From Protopterus annectens (taxonomy: Eukaryota; Chordata; Ceratodontiformes; Protopteridae): a stretch of 64,000 nucleotides of DNA. The notes beneath the pieces were generated by a model. It was given only the letters and a program-made list of their open reading frames with translations, had not been told where the DNA came from and ran no database searches. This document shows positions 1 through 10,584 of the stretch, piece after piece. The DNA is taken from the NCBI RefSeq assembly GCF_019279795.1, contig NC_056732.1:1078758430-1078822429 (forward strand), written 5' to 3'. The translations under genes and the position numbers were made by a program. Within the stretch, counting starts at the first letter, position 1, and every line of letters begins with the position of its first letter.

Positions 1-72
1 TCAAGGAGTTTAGAGATGGGAGACAGGATAGCAATGGGGAGGAAATTAGTGACATTGTTATTGTTGCCTCTT

Positions 73-768
73 TTATGCAGGGGTATGATAAAGGCCTTTT
101 TCCAAAATTAGGGGTACTGTGCTTTCTTGGATAGAGCAATTTATTAAAATACTAATGGGGTAGGCAATTGCTTCGGCAGCTATGCTCAGGAATTGTGAAG
201 GAATATTATCAGGAGCATTTGAACCTGGCTTCAGTTTTAGAAGGAGTTTTTTTATGGTACATATGGGTATGGGTTTTAAAGAGAAAGGTGGGGAGTGGGG
301 GGTATCTGGGGGTGGGAGTGATGAGGAGGGAGGGAGAGTGGAGTAAAAGGAGGGTGTAGAGTTAGAAGATGTGAGAGGGGGTGCACTAGTGGTTGATGGT
401 AGAGGGTAAGTAGACGAAGGTGGGGGTAGATGGTAGAGAGCAGAGGTGTTAGAGAAGGATGAGGTTAATTTGGAAATAGAATCAATAAAAAAAGAGTTAA
501 ATTGGGTAGCTAAGTCTGTATCGGAAGCATTTGGGTCTGGGATGGGGGTGTCTGGTTTACTGGGATTTATTAGAGTGGAGATGCCTTTCCAGAATTTCTG
601 AGGGTTTATTTTATTATTGTTTTGGAGTAAGGAGAAGTAATTTTGTCGATCAGTGATGATGAGCTTTTTTACTTTATTTGGTAGTGCTTTATATTCATTT
701 TGGATGAGGGGGGTCCTATTTTTCCTGGTAGTGTGTCCAGAGTTTGTCTCTGTGTCGCATTGTAGCAA
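73..768 (-). pseudogene. LINE linker and start of reverse transcriptase
   Basis: An open frame of 231 codons on the minus strand, frameshifted against the endonuclease fragment. Residues about 40-100 resemble the region before the RT fingers in L2/CR1 elements (FWKGISTLINPSKPDTP, then LATQFNSFFID). A long Ser/Pro-rich stretch (residues about 110-165) is unusual and may be low-complexity expansion. Residues about 168-215 read as the first RT motif, with LLLKLKPGSNAPDNIPSQFL resembling the KSTGPDGIP-type segment. The remainder of the RT would lie to the left of the window. Confidence 0.55.
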
Positions 769-1229
769 GTGTATTTTTGGTAAGCCAAGGGGCAGTTTTG
801 TTTTTTTATTCTTTTTGTTCTTAGGGGGGCGTGGTCGTCTAGGAGGTTTAAGAAGGTTGTGTTGAAGTGGGCAACTGCATTATCTAGAGGAAGTGTTTTT
901 AGGCTGTTCCAATTTATTGCTTTTAGAGAGTTAGAAAAAGCTGTTGGGTTAAAGTTTTTTTGGTTACGTGTAGTAATAAAGTTATGAGTAAGATGAAGGG
1001 GTGAGGGGAGTCGGTGTGTAAAGGTGGGTAAGTGGTCACTAAGAGGATCGGGGAGAGTACCGCTGTCAGAGTAATAATGGGGGTGAGAGACTAAGATCCA
1101 GTCCAGGGTACTGCCACTGGAGAGGTTTTTTGAGGGGCGGGTTATAGAGTTGATAAGCTGAGAGAAGTTGTAGAGGTTAATGTTAAGCGGGTTAGAGGGA
1201 GACTGAATGGAGGCCCAATTGATATTCAT
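669..1229 (-). pseudogene. LINE endonuclease C-terminal half (open fragment)
   Basis: An open frame of 186 codons covers the second half of the endonuclease. The Met at 1229 lies inside the conserved GDMN motif, so it is not a real start; the same frame continues upstream to about 1450. The TLDWILVSHPHYY segment followed by LSDHLPTF is the usual D...SDH catalytic end of APE endonucleases in LINEs. After about residue 140 the translation becomes a basic linker. The reverse transcriptase of the same element follows in another frame. Confidence 0.65.
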
Positions 1230-2420
1230 GTCTCCTAGGATTATTGTTTTATTATTGATGTTGGTGGAGAGCCAGGAGAGAATGTCTTCAAGTGTAGAAA
1301 TATTGTCTCCTGGGGGAATGTAGAGGGAGGCTATACATATATGCTTGTGTTTGTTGATTTGGAGTAATGTTAGTAGTAATTCAGCGTTATTAAAGTGGGG
1401 AGTGGGTTTATTATAGGGAGGAACTGATAGTGAGGATAAGTATAGGAGAGCTACACCACCCCCTTTTTATGAGATCTGTCTTTTCTAATGATAGAATAGT
1501 TGGGTGGGATTATTTCAGAGTCTTTTATATGAGGTTTTAACCATGTTTCAGAGATGGATAAGATGTCAGGTTTATTGTGTGTAAGCCAGGCATGGAGGTT
1601 TGGGATTTTGTTGACTATGCTTTGGGAGTTTAAAGAGGTAAGTAGTATGGACTTGTTTATAGATGTTGAGGTGGGGGGACCTGGTTTAGGATGGATATCT
1701 CCAGATAAAAGGGTGGTAATTAGATGTAGGATAGAGTTAGAGAGGTAACTGGAAAGTTTAGAGTATACATTGGGCTCAATTATGTTTCTGTAAGATTTGC
1801 TAGTTACTATGGGAGTAGAATGTCTATGTGAGGTAAGAAGTTTTTATGGAAAAAGTAGATGTTTTTTTATGAGATATAGGTGTGGAGAAATTGGGGTGTG
1901 TGAGTGTTGGACAGATGAGGTAAGATGGTTAGTTATGTGGAAGGATTGTGAGTGGTATATATTAATGGGCTGGGTGAGGTAGAGAATAAAGGAAAACTGT
2001 AGAAGTAGTAGTAGTAGAAGGGAGATGAGTAAAGGTTTAGAAAGCATAATGAGATGAGGTTAAGAGTTGTTAAGTAGTTACTAAACAATTTGAGAATTCT
2101 AGAGTGATTGAATGTGTCGTGAAGCTGGTAGGTCTTTTATATTAGAGCAAGGAGTGGGAAGTAGAGTAATGTTTGATGTGGTAGTGGTTTAAGGGTGTTT
2201 GTTAGAGTAATTGAAAGCAATTGGATAGGTGGGGTAAACTAGGTGGGGTAATTGAAGATTAAAGTGGGCGGGATAAGAGAATGGGTGTTTCAAGGGAATG
2301 GAGATTGACTGGATAATTGGATCAGTGGGTGCGGTTTGTGAGGAATAAAGGTAGAGGTGCTGGGGCGGGTGGGAATTGAGGGCAATATGGCTAGAAATTT
2401 CAGTATAAGCCAAGTAGACT

Positions 2421-2662
2421 AATACATATACCTCTAGTAACCAAGATACACGTACCCAGTGACTGTCAGGACTTCTCTTTTAATAAGAAAAAAACAAAGC
2501 ACAATTCAGCAAGTTGAGCGCTTTCATCAAAAGACAATAACTTTGTTTTTTTCTTATTATAAAGGAGTCCTGACAGTCACTGGGTGCATGTATCTTGGTT
2601 ACTAGTGGTTCTAATTTCGCATCCTGGAACTATTGGTTTATGTATTGATAATACATATACCT
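2421..2662. repeat. Palindromic insertion with 13-bp target site duplication
   Basis: The 13-mer AATACATATACCT occurs exactly at 2421-2433 and 2650-2662. Between them, arms 2431-2499 and 2541-2608 are inverted copies of each other with few differences (both contain the GTGACTGTCAGGA segment or its complement). The 40-bp loop holds GAGCGCTTTCATC, which on the minus strand resembles the GAAAGCGCT end of the hammerhead-like motifs elsewhere in this window. It is therefore probably a head-to-head PLE terminus; the assignment is inferred, the repeats are seen directly. Confidence 0.7.
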
Positions 2663-2679
2663 AATACAATGAGTACAGC

Positions 2680-3306
2680 ATGCCAACAATAATTTGAAGA
2701 TGATACACAAGCAGAAAACTATAACTCAATGTGGAAAGAGATGATGATGAAACAGGGGGAAGCTCAAGTGACAGGGAGAGACTGTGATTTTGGATGCAGA
2801 CCTTTAAGGAGAGCAACAATAATCATATAGAATATTATATTCATAAAGTAGCAGAAGGTCTTCTAAGAACTAAGCCAACATGGGAATGGGGAAAAGAGAT
2901 TCTGTCAATAGGGATGACTCCAATTAGGAGTACAGACAATAGGCAAGAAGGGGTGGGAATATACTGGAGAAAACTGGCAAAGGAACCAAGGTATTGAGAG
3001 CAAATAACTAGAGAGGGTAAGGTAATAGAATGGGAAGATGCCAAAAACGTATTTGGACTGCAGGATAGAAATTGCCTTCATATCAAGGACTGATATCAGA
3101 GTATAGACAAAGAGAAAGAAATAGAGGGTCCTAAACGAAAGACTAGCACTGGTAGAGTTTTTAGTAGAATCTAGAACAGAAGTTGCAATTAAGAAAGGAA
3201 TAATTGGTAGATCATATAAAATATTGCATGATAACTATAAGAATCAGAGGGGGTTATGAAGGCTTGGGAAGAGAGATTAGATAAGCAATTCACAAAGAAC
3301 AATGGG

Positions 3307-3367
<61 letters not shown>

Positions 3368-4112
3368 TCCCAAATGTGCAACAAAATCTAGAAGATTTAG
3401 GATCTTTGCTTGGAAGTGTTTACATAACTATTTTTATACCCCAAGCAGACTTCAAAGAATTTTTCCTCGGGTGAACAGCAAATGTTGGAGGTGCGATGGG
3501 GCAGAAAGAGATAACTGGTAACATATTTTCTGGGAGTGTAATGAGGTGGCAGGCTTTAAAGATTCACTGCAGACTGCTCTGTCAGTGATGCTGGGTGAGC
3601 AAATTTGAGTGACTAGGGAAATTATTTTTTTTTTAGCTATGATACAGAATCAGAATTGCCTATACATAGTAAAGGCTTGTTGAGTCTAATTATGATGGCT
3701 GCCAAAAAAAGCAATTACTAGAAAATGGAAATCAAAATCTAAACCAACTTTTCTAGAAGTTGCAAATATAGTAACAGAGATAAAACAACTGGAACTGGGA
3801 TCTTTAGAAAAGGGTAGGAACAAATTACATAGGAAAAACTGGAAAATGTGGGATCAACACATACAGAGGAAGAATGATGTTTAAAAGAAGGCAGGATTTG
3901 AATGAGCTATGTAATGGTTGACTAACAATGACCGGATATGTTAAAAGTGATGTATAATCTTTGCAGCTACAGTTGTGTTGGCAGTTTGGAATGTATAATG
4001 TTTGAAACTGAGATTGTGTCACTATTGTTTATTTTCATTTATATAAATGTGACATTGCCTATGTTATACATGATAATTGTATAAAGATCTTTCTTGTTTA
4101 AAAAAAATGTAA
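2680..4112 (+). mobile_element. L1 LINE, 5'-truncated copy (ORF2 C-terminus and 3' tail)
   Basis: This segment is homologous to the reverse strand of 21830-23200. Shared translated pieces include DNRQEG.GIYWRKL, KVIEWEDAK and a CWRCDG/CRWCDG-type zinc segment near 3490 in the C-terminal domain of L1 ORF2. The 3' end near 4040-4112 shares the TTTATATAAATGT...TTGCCTATG...TGATAATTGTATAAAG tail with three other copies in the window and then runs into an A-rich stretch. Many stops and an internal AT microsatellite show it is dead. The exact 5' truncation point is uncertain, about 2680. Confidence 0.7.
3309..3364. repeat. (AT)n microsatellite
   Basis: About 27 uninterrupted AT units lie inside the L1 remnant. 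They create an artificial Tyr/Ile reading frame that should not be annotated. Confidence 0.97.
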
Positions 4113-4229
4113 AGATGATTTAATGGACAAAGATCTGGAAGATCTGTGTACTGCTTCCCTACTACCTATGTGTATTTAGTAGCTAGAGGAGCAATGAGTC
4201 AATATAAGAGAAACTTTGAAATGAATCTA

Positions 4230-4765
4230 AATCAAATGCTATAGTAGAATTATAAAACTTTCTTGGATGAAACTGGGAATATAGTTGTTCCAGTAAAGTC
4301 CTATGCATTGATTACTATTTCAGATTTCCGGACATTATGCAGTTTAAGAAACGGCAAGTCATGCTTTTGGTCCAGTACTGAAGTCTGTTTCTCAAGACAT
4401 GACATTCTTGATGAAGTAATATCAGACAATTGTCCACAAATTTATGAAAAAAGTTTTGTAATTTTGTGAAACAGTCAGAATTCAAGCACAGTATCTCAAG
4501 TCCTACAGAACCACAGAATAAAGACAAGTGGAATGAATGGTCCAGACAGTTATATATTTTATTAATAAGTTTGAGAGTTCAAAGTATTTGGACTACTGGC
4601 TATCAGTCTACAGCACAGAAATATGCTATTACAATCAGTAGGCCTTGCGCTGTTACAGCTGTGGAAGGTAGAAGTGTCAGGTCTAAACCAACTACTTCAT
4701 ACTCACTGTTAGTAGCTAACATTAAGAACAATGTGCTAGAATTATTGGAGAAAAGTTAGTGTAAA
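4230..4765 (+). pseudogene. Ty3/gypsy integrase remnant
   Basis: The translation, with frame changes near 4465, gives pieces of a gypsy integrase catalytic core: DEVISDNCPQIYEKSF (the D-N-G-P region, Gly changed to Cys), then EFKHSISSPTEPQNKDK, which corresponds to the SSPTYPQSNGQ segment, and a tail like the STPAQLLMGRRLRT region. No LTR was recognised around it. It is a decayed fragment of about 530 bp, older than the gypsy element at the right end of the window, judging by its poor conservation. Confidence 0.6.
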
Positions 4766-5024
4766 CAGAAGTTCTTTGAAAGAAAAGATCATATAAAAAT
4801 CTTCCTACTTACAAAAAGGAGAAACACCAGAGATAAATGTTGACTAGAATCTGTATTCTTGTGGTATTTCACAGAAAAGCAATGTGCCTGGCAATCTGAG
4901 TGGTCAAACAGAACAGCCTCTTTTATACTACATGCAAAGTCCTGGCAAGCAAGAGTGTGAACTAAATAAGAAACATTAATGTCTTTGAGTCCAGATATGA
5001 GTGATTTATCTATAAAGATGGGAT

Positions 5025-5092
5025 AGTCCAACTGGACAAATAGTGCCCATTTTCAGCGGAGTCCTGGGGAGAAAAGCTCCAAGAAGTTACAA
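5025..5092 (-). repeat. SINE 3' end fragment
   Basis: The stretch with GTCCAACTGGACAAATAG and TTTTCAGCGGAGTCCTGGGG matches the 5' end (plus strand) of the V-SINE at 45428 (GTCCAACTTGG..., TTTTCAGCAGAGACCCAGGG). It is therefore the 3' end of a SINE in minus orientation, without the tRNA-like head. Assigned by similarity to the other copy only. Confidence 0.5.
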
Positions 5093-5109
5093 GTGAAGTA
5101 CATACTTTA

Positions 5110-6105
5110 TTAAAGATTAACATTTAGTAGAATACTGACATTTTAGGCAGGTGTGACAGCTGTATTCAATAATAGTCATTGGTTAACAGTGGTATAATGT
5201 TAACACGTAAAAGGCAGGAACAGTTAAGAAGCAAATAGTCATATACAATATAGTCTCATAGCTCAATCAGCAGTTCACCAAAACTTACAGTATTTGCACG
5301 ATATATGAACATAAGGTTGTCAGAGTATGCACATATTTGCAATATTTATAAAGTTATACATCACATCTAGGTGTTTCAAAGATAGTGAGAGTAAGTAAGT
5401 AACAGAGGTTTCAGGTGGTGTCCTCCTACCAAGGGGCGGTAATTCAGGGGGGTCACTGCAGTTGCATAGAGGGGTAGCATAAAGGTGGGATTTAAAGACA
5501 TGGATATGAGTAAGAACATTTCAGATTCACAAGTTTCACAAAAGGACAGTACTTATGTTTTTGTGTAATATCCTAAGTATGCTAGATATAGGCACTTGAT
5601 TAAAAAGTTTGATACAGCGGCTACAACTAATGCATACCATTTTAGAAGTTTGTAGCTACAGTCAAACTACTAAAATTGTTTTTTTTATTTTGTTGTGTAT
5701 TAGTGATATATATAGTATAATGCACTGTATTTGGAAGCAGTTGGGCTGATATTTTTGTGCTGCTAGATTCATCTTTCCAAAGAAAGGTGGTGTCATATGT
5801 GGTCACATACATGAATATGTGATTATTTGTAAAGTAACAATAAATTATCATGGGGATCACTGTATCATGTGATCTAACTGTGTAAATTCAATACAGAATC
5901 TTGATAAGTACACATTATGTTTTATTCCTCAACTATCTTGATAATGTATGAAAATACAGTCAGTTCTCCTACAATAACAATGCTTCCCAGTTTTATCATG
6001 TTTTCTAAAATAAAAACAATATGTAATAAATTCCGGAAAACTAGTGGTGTGTTTACTTAGAGCATTATTCATGCCGTCATTCTTTTTATGGCATAATTAT
6101 ACTGA
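5110..6105. other. Unassigned AT-rich sequence
   Basis: No open frame longer than about 70 codons, no recognised protein motif and no internal repeat was seen. A pyrimidine-rich 5'-like stretch near 5400-5460 (CCTCCTACCAAGGGGCGG) has no identified partner. Confidence 0.5.
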
Positions 6106-6109
6106 TTAA

Positions 6110-6380
6110 TACATTTTTAAGTTGAACAGATATGAAAGTACTATTTTTAGGAAACCAACTTATTCCAACAGTTTCCTTCACTTTGATAGTGGACACCCTT
6201 GGTGGCAGAAAAGAAATTTAGTAAAGGAGGTAATGGTCAGACTATCCAGACTGGTCTCCAAGGATGATATCTTTTTAAAAGAACTTGACAAATTGAAAAC
6301 GGTGTTGCTGGAAAGGAACTATCCAATTCAATTCTTGAATGAAATATCAGGTGACGTTATGGACAAGCAAATGAATATTT
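6110..6380 (+). pseudogene. Penelope-like element reverse transcriptase, C-terminal fragment
   Basis: The translation gives STIFRKPTYSNSFLHFDSGH followed by a segment with KRNLVKEVMVRLSRLVSKDD and an ...LLERNYP motif. This is the typical region after the catalytic palm of Penelope-like RTs (YRKPT.....L...S.HP, then R..R.......L...F..RGY). The fragment ends near 6370 in a T-rich run. Only this part of the RT is visible; the YxDD palm is not found upstream. A hammerhead-like motif in the same orientation lies 790 bp downstream. Confidence 0.75.
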
Positions 6381-6709
6381 TTTTTTTTCTTTTATTATAT
6401 ATCATAATAAAATACAGGTCCACACCTAGAAAAAGAACAACTATAATGTAGCCATGGTGATGGCTATCAATTATGATGTGTAATATGTTAGAGACATTTT
6501 AAGCAGACATTGGAGTTGGGTGTTTGAGACCTTAGGACAGACATCTAAATTAGGAAATAGTAAAAAACAAATAGCTGCGATATAATAGTCCAACAAAAGT
6601 TAAAATACAGCAGTTAATGCGATGGCAGAACGATATGCTCAGTATTCAAATCTTACAATCACGTTTCCAATGCGTTTCAAAAGCAGTATTCACTTCACTT
6701 CATAGAATA

Positions 6710-7045
6710 TATTCGCATCCACACCTTTTGTAGTTTGTAGTTTAAAACAGGTTTATTAACAAACAGCAACGGCAAGCGCTTTCACCAATATGGCTTCCTC
6801 AGGCCAGCTAAATAATTTAATTAAACATCTTCTTATATATTAATTAAATAAGGCATCATTTCCTGCTATTAATTAGGTGAAGTTGTTTTTCATAAAGGTA
6901 CATAAATAGACATAACGACTAATATATACAAACATATAAAATCTTACAAATATCTAAAATTATTGCAAAGTATTTAAACATCCGGTCACGAATTATGAGT
7001 ATAGATTTAATTTACGGGCCACTTGTAGCCTGTTTTAAAGGCACG
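6710..7045 (-). mobile_element. PLE terminal fragment in reverse orientation
   Basis: The minus-strand hammerhead-like motif is followed by an AATAAACCTG segment and preceded by about 230 bp of AT-rich sequence. Its orientation is opposite to the RT fragment at 6110 and to the motif at 7166. It is best read as a separate PLE terminus inserted into, or joined to, the first one. The limits are approximate. Confidence 0.4.
6771..6805 (-). ncRNA. Hammerhead-ribozyme-like motif (PLE terminus)
   Basis: On the minus strand the order is GGC, CTGAGGA, AGCC-loop-GGT, GAA, AGCGCT, T, GCC. CTGAGGA and GAA match the invariant hammerhead core (CUGANGA and GAA). GGC and GCC would form stem I, AGCC/GGT stem II with a bulged G, and the palindromic AGCGCT a minimal stem III, cutting after the T. 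This arrangement is known for PLEs, in which the short palindromic stem III favours a dimer. Fold and activity are inferred. Confidence 0.65.
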
Positions 7046-7165
7046 TAGTCTCTTTAAATAGAGCTTTTAAATCAAGTATTTTTATTGAAGTGCAATTAAT
7101 GATGTCATTGATTGTTTTATTAGTTTTTGAAATTGTATATAATGTGCTATTTTTGTTCATTATTT

Positions 7166-7205
7166 GGTCTGAAGAAGCACAAGTGTATGTGTGAAAGCGC
7201 TTACC
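7166..7205 (+). ncRNA. Hammerhead-ribozyme-like motif (PLE terminus)
   Basis: The plus strand reads GGT, CTGAAGA, AGCACA-loop-TGTGT, GAA, AGCGCT, T, ACC. All invariant core positions are present. GGT and ACC pair as stem I, CACA and TGTG as stem II with the same bulged G as in the motif at 6771-6805, and AGCGCT is the palindromic stem III. It lies downstream of the PLE RT fragment in the same orientation, as expected for a PLE 3' terminal region. The compensating change of stem I (GGC/GCC there, GGT/ACC here) is support from the sequence. Confidence 0.7.
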
Positions 7206-7339
7206 TATTATTGAATAAATACTTTTTTGCGTATTGGCAGTCGTGTATCTGTGCTTTTGTACTTTTAGCATTGTATCCTGACTTCTTAAGCAGAGTTTAT
7301 TCCTTGGAGAGTATTAGTTTTGTATTTCTGTACATTAAA

Positions 7340-7560
7340 AATAAGCTGGAGGTATGCTATAATAAGGTTGCAAAATTTGCCATCAACAATCAATACCGCA
7401 GCCACCAAAAGGCTTTAAATTGGCTGAAACTGTTTCACCACTTAGATTACAAATAGCTAATCTCCACACAAAACATTATTGACAAAGCCAATGATTGCTG
7501 TGCTTTTACTCCTATTCTCAGTTCCTATCACACTAATAGACTACTTGTAAAAATGAATGG
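7340..7560 (+). pseudogene. Possible LINE reverse transcriptase C-terminal remnant
   Basis: The translation KVAKFAINNQYRSHQKALNW resembles the ...A.IV......S....L..L.WL... segment behind the RT domain of several LINE clades. The frame is broken after 60 residues by a stop. There is no other support, so this remains tentative. Confidence 0.35.
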
Positions 7561-9218
7561 AAGCTCATGCAGGAATAAAGAGGTAATATGAGATGAGAAA
7601 GTATAATGTAGATTACAAAATGTTCATTTTTTTTGGCCATCATTCTTTCCAAAACCATTAAGTCCAGCCCCACTAACTTACTGTTCCTGGCCTCAGAGGA
7701 CATTAAGCATAAGAGATACAAACATAAGACTGTGATGATACACAAGATTTCACCAAGTTTTATGTTTTAAAACAAGCCTGCTTCTGAGAAGTATGGTCTG
7801 CTTGTCATTGTCTGGCGCACCTTAGAAAGAAGGTCCAGTGTGTAGAGGACAAACCTTACAAATAGGTTTAGTTTATTTATTAATTTAAAGTTTGTTAACC
7901 CCAGTAGCACTGAACTACCTACACCATCATCAGGCTCGGTATGACAGAAATACATCCAAATACTCAATGAACAATACATTTTAATCAATATCAGTGCGAC
8001 AGTGATGACGATATGAGCAACCATGCAGAGAAGAAGTCAGGATAATGTGTAGGATAAATTAATATACTCATAAGTAGACATCATACAAGTATTCTGTCAG
8101 TAAAATCACTAAGAAGAGTGCCTGTATACTGTCATAACATCCTATAGTATAATGATTCTACAGAGAAAATAGTATACAAAGAAGACAGCATTTACAGTTA
8201 TGTGCAATTGTTGGGCATGGGATGTGAAGGAGAGTAAGGCATGAGTGAAACAAGGGGAAGAAGGGAAATAAGGGAGATAAAAAACAGACAAAACATGAAA
8301 AATATGCATATGCCTCTTTAATCAGATTCAGGCTGATTTTTGGCAATAGCTTGGTAGAGTTGCCCAACAATCAATATACAGGTATAGCTGAAATGGATCA
8401 GCACAGTATGCCATGTTGTATACCATGAAATGTCTGTCAGGGTCCCAGTTTAGAGATGCATATTATAAGTTATTTCATATTTGTTGAGCTGTTTGGGAGT
8501 AGCACAGCTCCTTATACTACATTTAGTCTAGGACTACATTTTAATGCAGTCTTTTATAGTCCTCACACTCTGTCATTGTCAAAATTAGTGGCTGTCACTT
8601 GCAAGGATGGCTTTGTTATATTCATATAGCATGATAATATTCAAACCACAAGAATGCCATGCTACAATCATAACAGTTAATCACATCATTGCAAAATATT
8701 TTCTAGAAACATAAACTTTTAGTATTTGTCTAAGCAACAGTATACTTAACGAAATGAGACACGTACATTCACAGAACAATGCATACAAACATTCATGCAA
8801 ACCTCAAATATCCTAAGCTGCTTTTGTACACATGAAACAACCTTACAATTTACTTCAGAATTTAAAGGTCTATTTAGTACTTTAGTAGTAGTCACTGCCT
8901 AGCATGCAGATGTTAAACTGCATTCTTACTTTATTTATTAGCACATTTATCCAGCTGATGAAACATACATGTGATTCTTTTTCAATAATAGCAAGCTCAC
9001 TTATCTAGATCTATAAATCTCAGGAGTGATAACTAAAGTGATACATTATAAATGCTCATCCGGTATCACTAAATATCCAAACAGGTTGCTTCAAAACCTG
9101 CTAGGCTAGTTACACATCTGTAGCAGATATGACCTGAAGTAGCTGGTCTCAGACTCAAAGAAGTTGTACTGCATTACCCAGCCCAGCCAGCAGGGCACAG
9201 TTTTGTAATATATGGGGC
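7560..9218. other. Unassigned sequence
   Basis: No recognisable protein, RNA gene or repeat unit was found on either strand. Open frames stay below 90 codons and have no motif. Confidence 0.5.
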
Positions 9219-9226
9219 CAATATCA

Positions 9227-9857
9227 GGGTCTATATCAGAACATCAAAGTTTTAAAACTTCGAATGTTCTAATATCGACCCGTTTTAATCGAATGCTAAA
9301 AATAGCGAAGCTGCAGAACACCAATTTCTTTCCTAGGGAAAGAATTTGGTTAGCAGGTTCGGTGGCTTCGCTATTTTCAGCGCTGTGGTGGAGATTTACG
9401 GGTCGGGTTCAGGTAAGTGTGCGATTGTGTGGTTGTTAGGATTAGGGAGTGGGTTAGGTGAGTTAGGGTTAGGGCGCGGGTTAGGTGAGTTAGGGTTAGG
9501 GCGTGGGTTAGGTGAATTAGGTTTAGGAGTGGGTTAAGTGAGTTAGGGTTAGGGTGCGGGTTAGGTGACTGTGCGATAGTGATGGACCTTAGGGTTAGGG
9601 TTTGGGTTAAGGTAAGTGGATAGATAGTAGTGTATGTATAGTTTAGTGTAGGGTTAGTTGTAGAGTTATAAGTGTATGTGTGTGTACTGATGTTTTTTAG
9701 GTGTGCTTGTGTTGTGTGTATGTGTTTCGGAATAGAGAATTTTTTCCCAAAGAAAAAATTTGCTATTCTGAATGTTCGATATTATGTGATTTAGATATTT
9801 TAGGTTCGATGAAATAGCATTCACTATTTTCATCTTTCAATAACGTGATATAAACGC
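9227..9857. mobile_element. Non-autonomous TIR element, family A, copy 1
   Basis: The element begins GGGTCTATATC and ends GATATAAACGC, the decayed inverted complement. It is flanked by an exact 8-bp duplication, CAATATCA, at 9219-9226 and 9858-9865. Subterminal hairpins around CCTAGG (near 9340) and a TTTTTTCCC...GGGAAA-like pair (near 9745) match copies 2 and 3. The centre holds a TTAGGG-rich minisatellite instead of the 150-bp duplicated block of the other copies. It encodes no transposase. The 8-bp duplication suggests mobilisation by a hAT-, P- or Merlin-type transposase, which is inference. Confidence 0.85.
9438..9620. repeat. Telomere-like minisatellite inside family A copy 1
   Basis: About five units of about 27 bp of the form GAGTTAGGGTTAGGGYGYGGGTTAGGT follow one another with few changes. 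The TTAGGG words are vertebrate-telomere-like, but they belong to the unit of the transposon and the array is interstitial. The minisatellite opens artificial Gly/Leu-rich frames. Confidence 0.85.
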
Positions 9858-9865
9858 CAATATCA

Positions 9866-10534
9866 TGCTATACATTTATAAAGAAAACTTAACATACGGG
9901 GTAGGATTTCCTCCTTATCTGCAGGCAGAACTGATTATAAAAGCAGATGACAGTTAAAGATGTGTGCTTCTCGTCCCAATTTGCTGCAGTGTATAGGATG
10001 AGCTGATCACTTGCCCCCATCCCCAGATGGTAGTAGCCATGGCTTTATTTAATTTATTGAGTAAAAAAACATTAAAGTAAACCCCTACAGAGGTTACAAA
10101 GTCAGAGTTGAACCACCATAATTATGTCCAATATGGATTCAGGTTTGTTTTTCTTGTGGTGTGAAAAAATGATTAGACTCACTATAAACAATGGTGTCAC
10201 TACTATAAAGGGATTCTCTAATGCTGCCTCTCCTTCTTTAAAAGAGTGAAGGCACAAAAGATAAATATGAAGAGAGGAGGCCAATCTAAACTCCCAACAA
10301 CTAGAAAAATAAAGAAATAAATATGTGCCATACCACTGAGTGGGCCAGCTGCCTATCTCCTAATATAAGTCACAGCTTGTGATCAGGTTGGGTACAGGAT
10401 TTGGATTTGTGACGGGAAGCATGCAAATTTGGATGCCCAGATAATACACCAATCTGCCATTTAAATGGAGTGTCTTGACCAAATCAGGATACTTGAAAGG
10501 CTTGACTGATCCTCATATGTGTGTGTTTGTGTGT

Positions 10535-10584
<50 letters not shown>

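Larger units (their letters stand above)
1..2050 (-). mobile_element. LINE of the L2/Rex1/CR1 group, 5' two thirds, cut by window edge
   Basis: Read on the minus strand this is a non-LTR retrotransposon running off the left edge. From about 1640 downwards the translation shows an apurinic-type endonuclease: a start motif like LNSQSIVNKI, then ISETWLKPHIKDSE (near 1540), GGGVALLY (near 1450), LGDMNINW (near 1235) and a final LSDHLP (near 1045). The part below 770 reads as the linker and start of the reverse transcriptase. A frameshift near 1475 and others near 800 break the frame. The motif series is that of the CR1/L2/Rex1 group; I cannot place it more exactly. The stretch 2050-2420 is purine-rich and may be its 5' leader, but nothing proves it. 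Confidence 0.75.

Noticed and set aside
2189..2413. 74-codon minus-strand open frame as LINE ORF1
   Set aside because: Composition (His, Pro, Tyr) comes from purine-rich DNA and no ORF1 motif is visible; at most 5' leader of the LINE.
9346..9537. Gly/Leu-rich open frame
   Set aside because: Translation of the minisatellite in family A copy 1.
9438..9620. Interstitial telomere or chromosome fusion point
   Set aside because: The TTAGGG words are part of 27-bp units inside a TIR element with exact target duplication; family A copies 2 and 3 carry TTAGGGTTA words as well.
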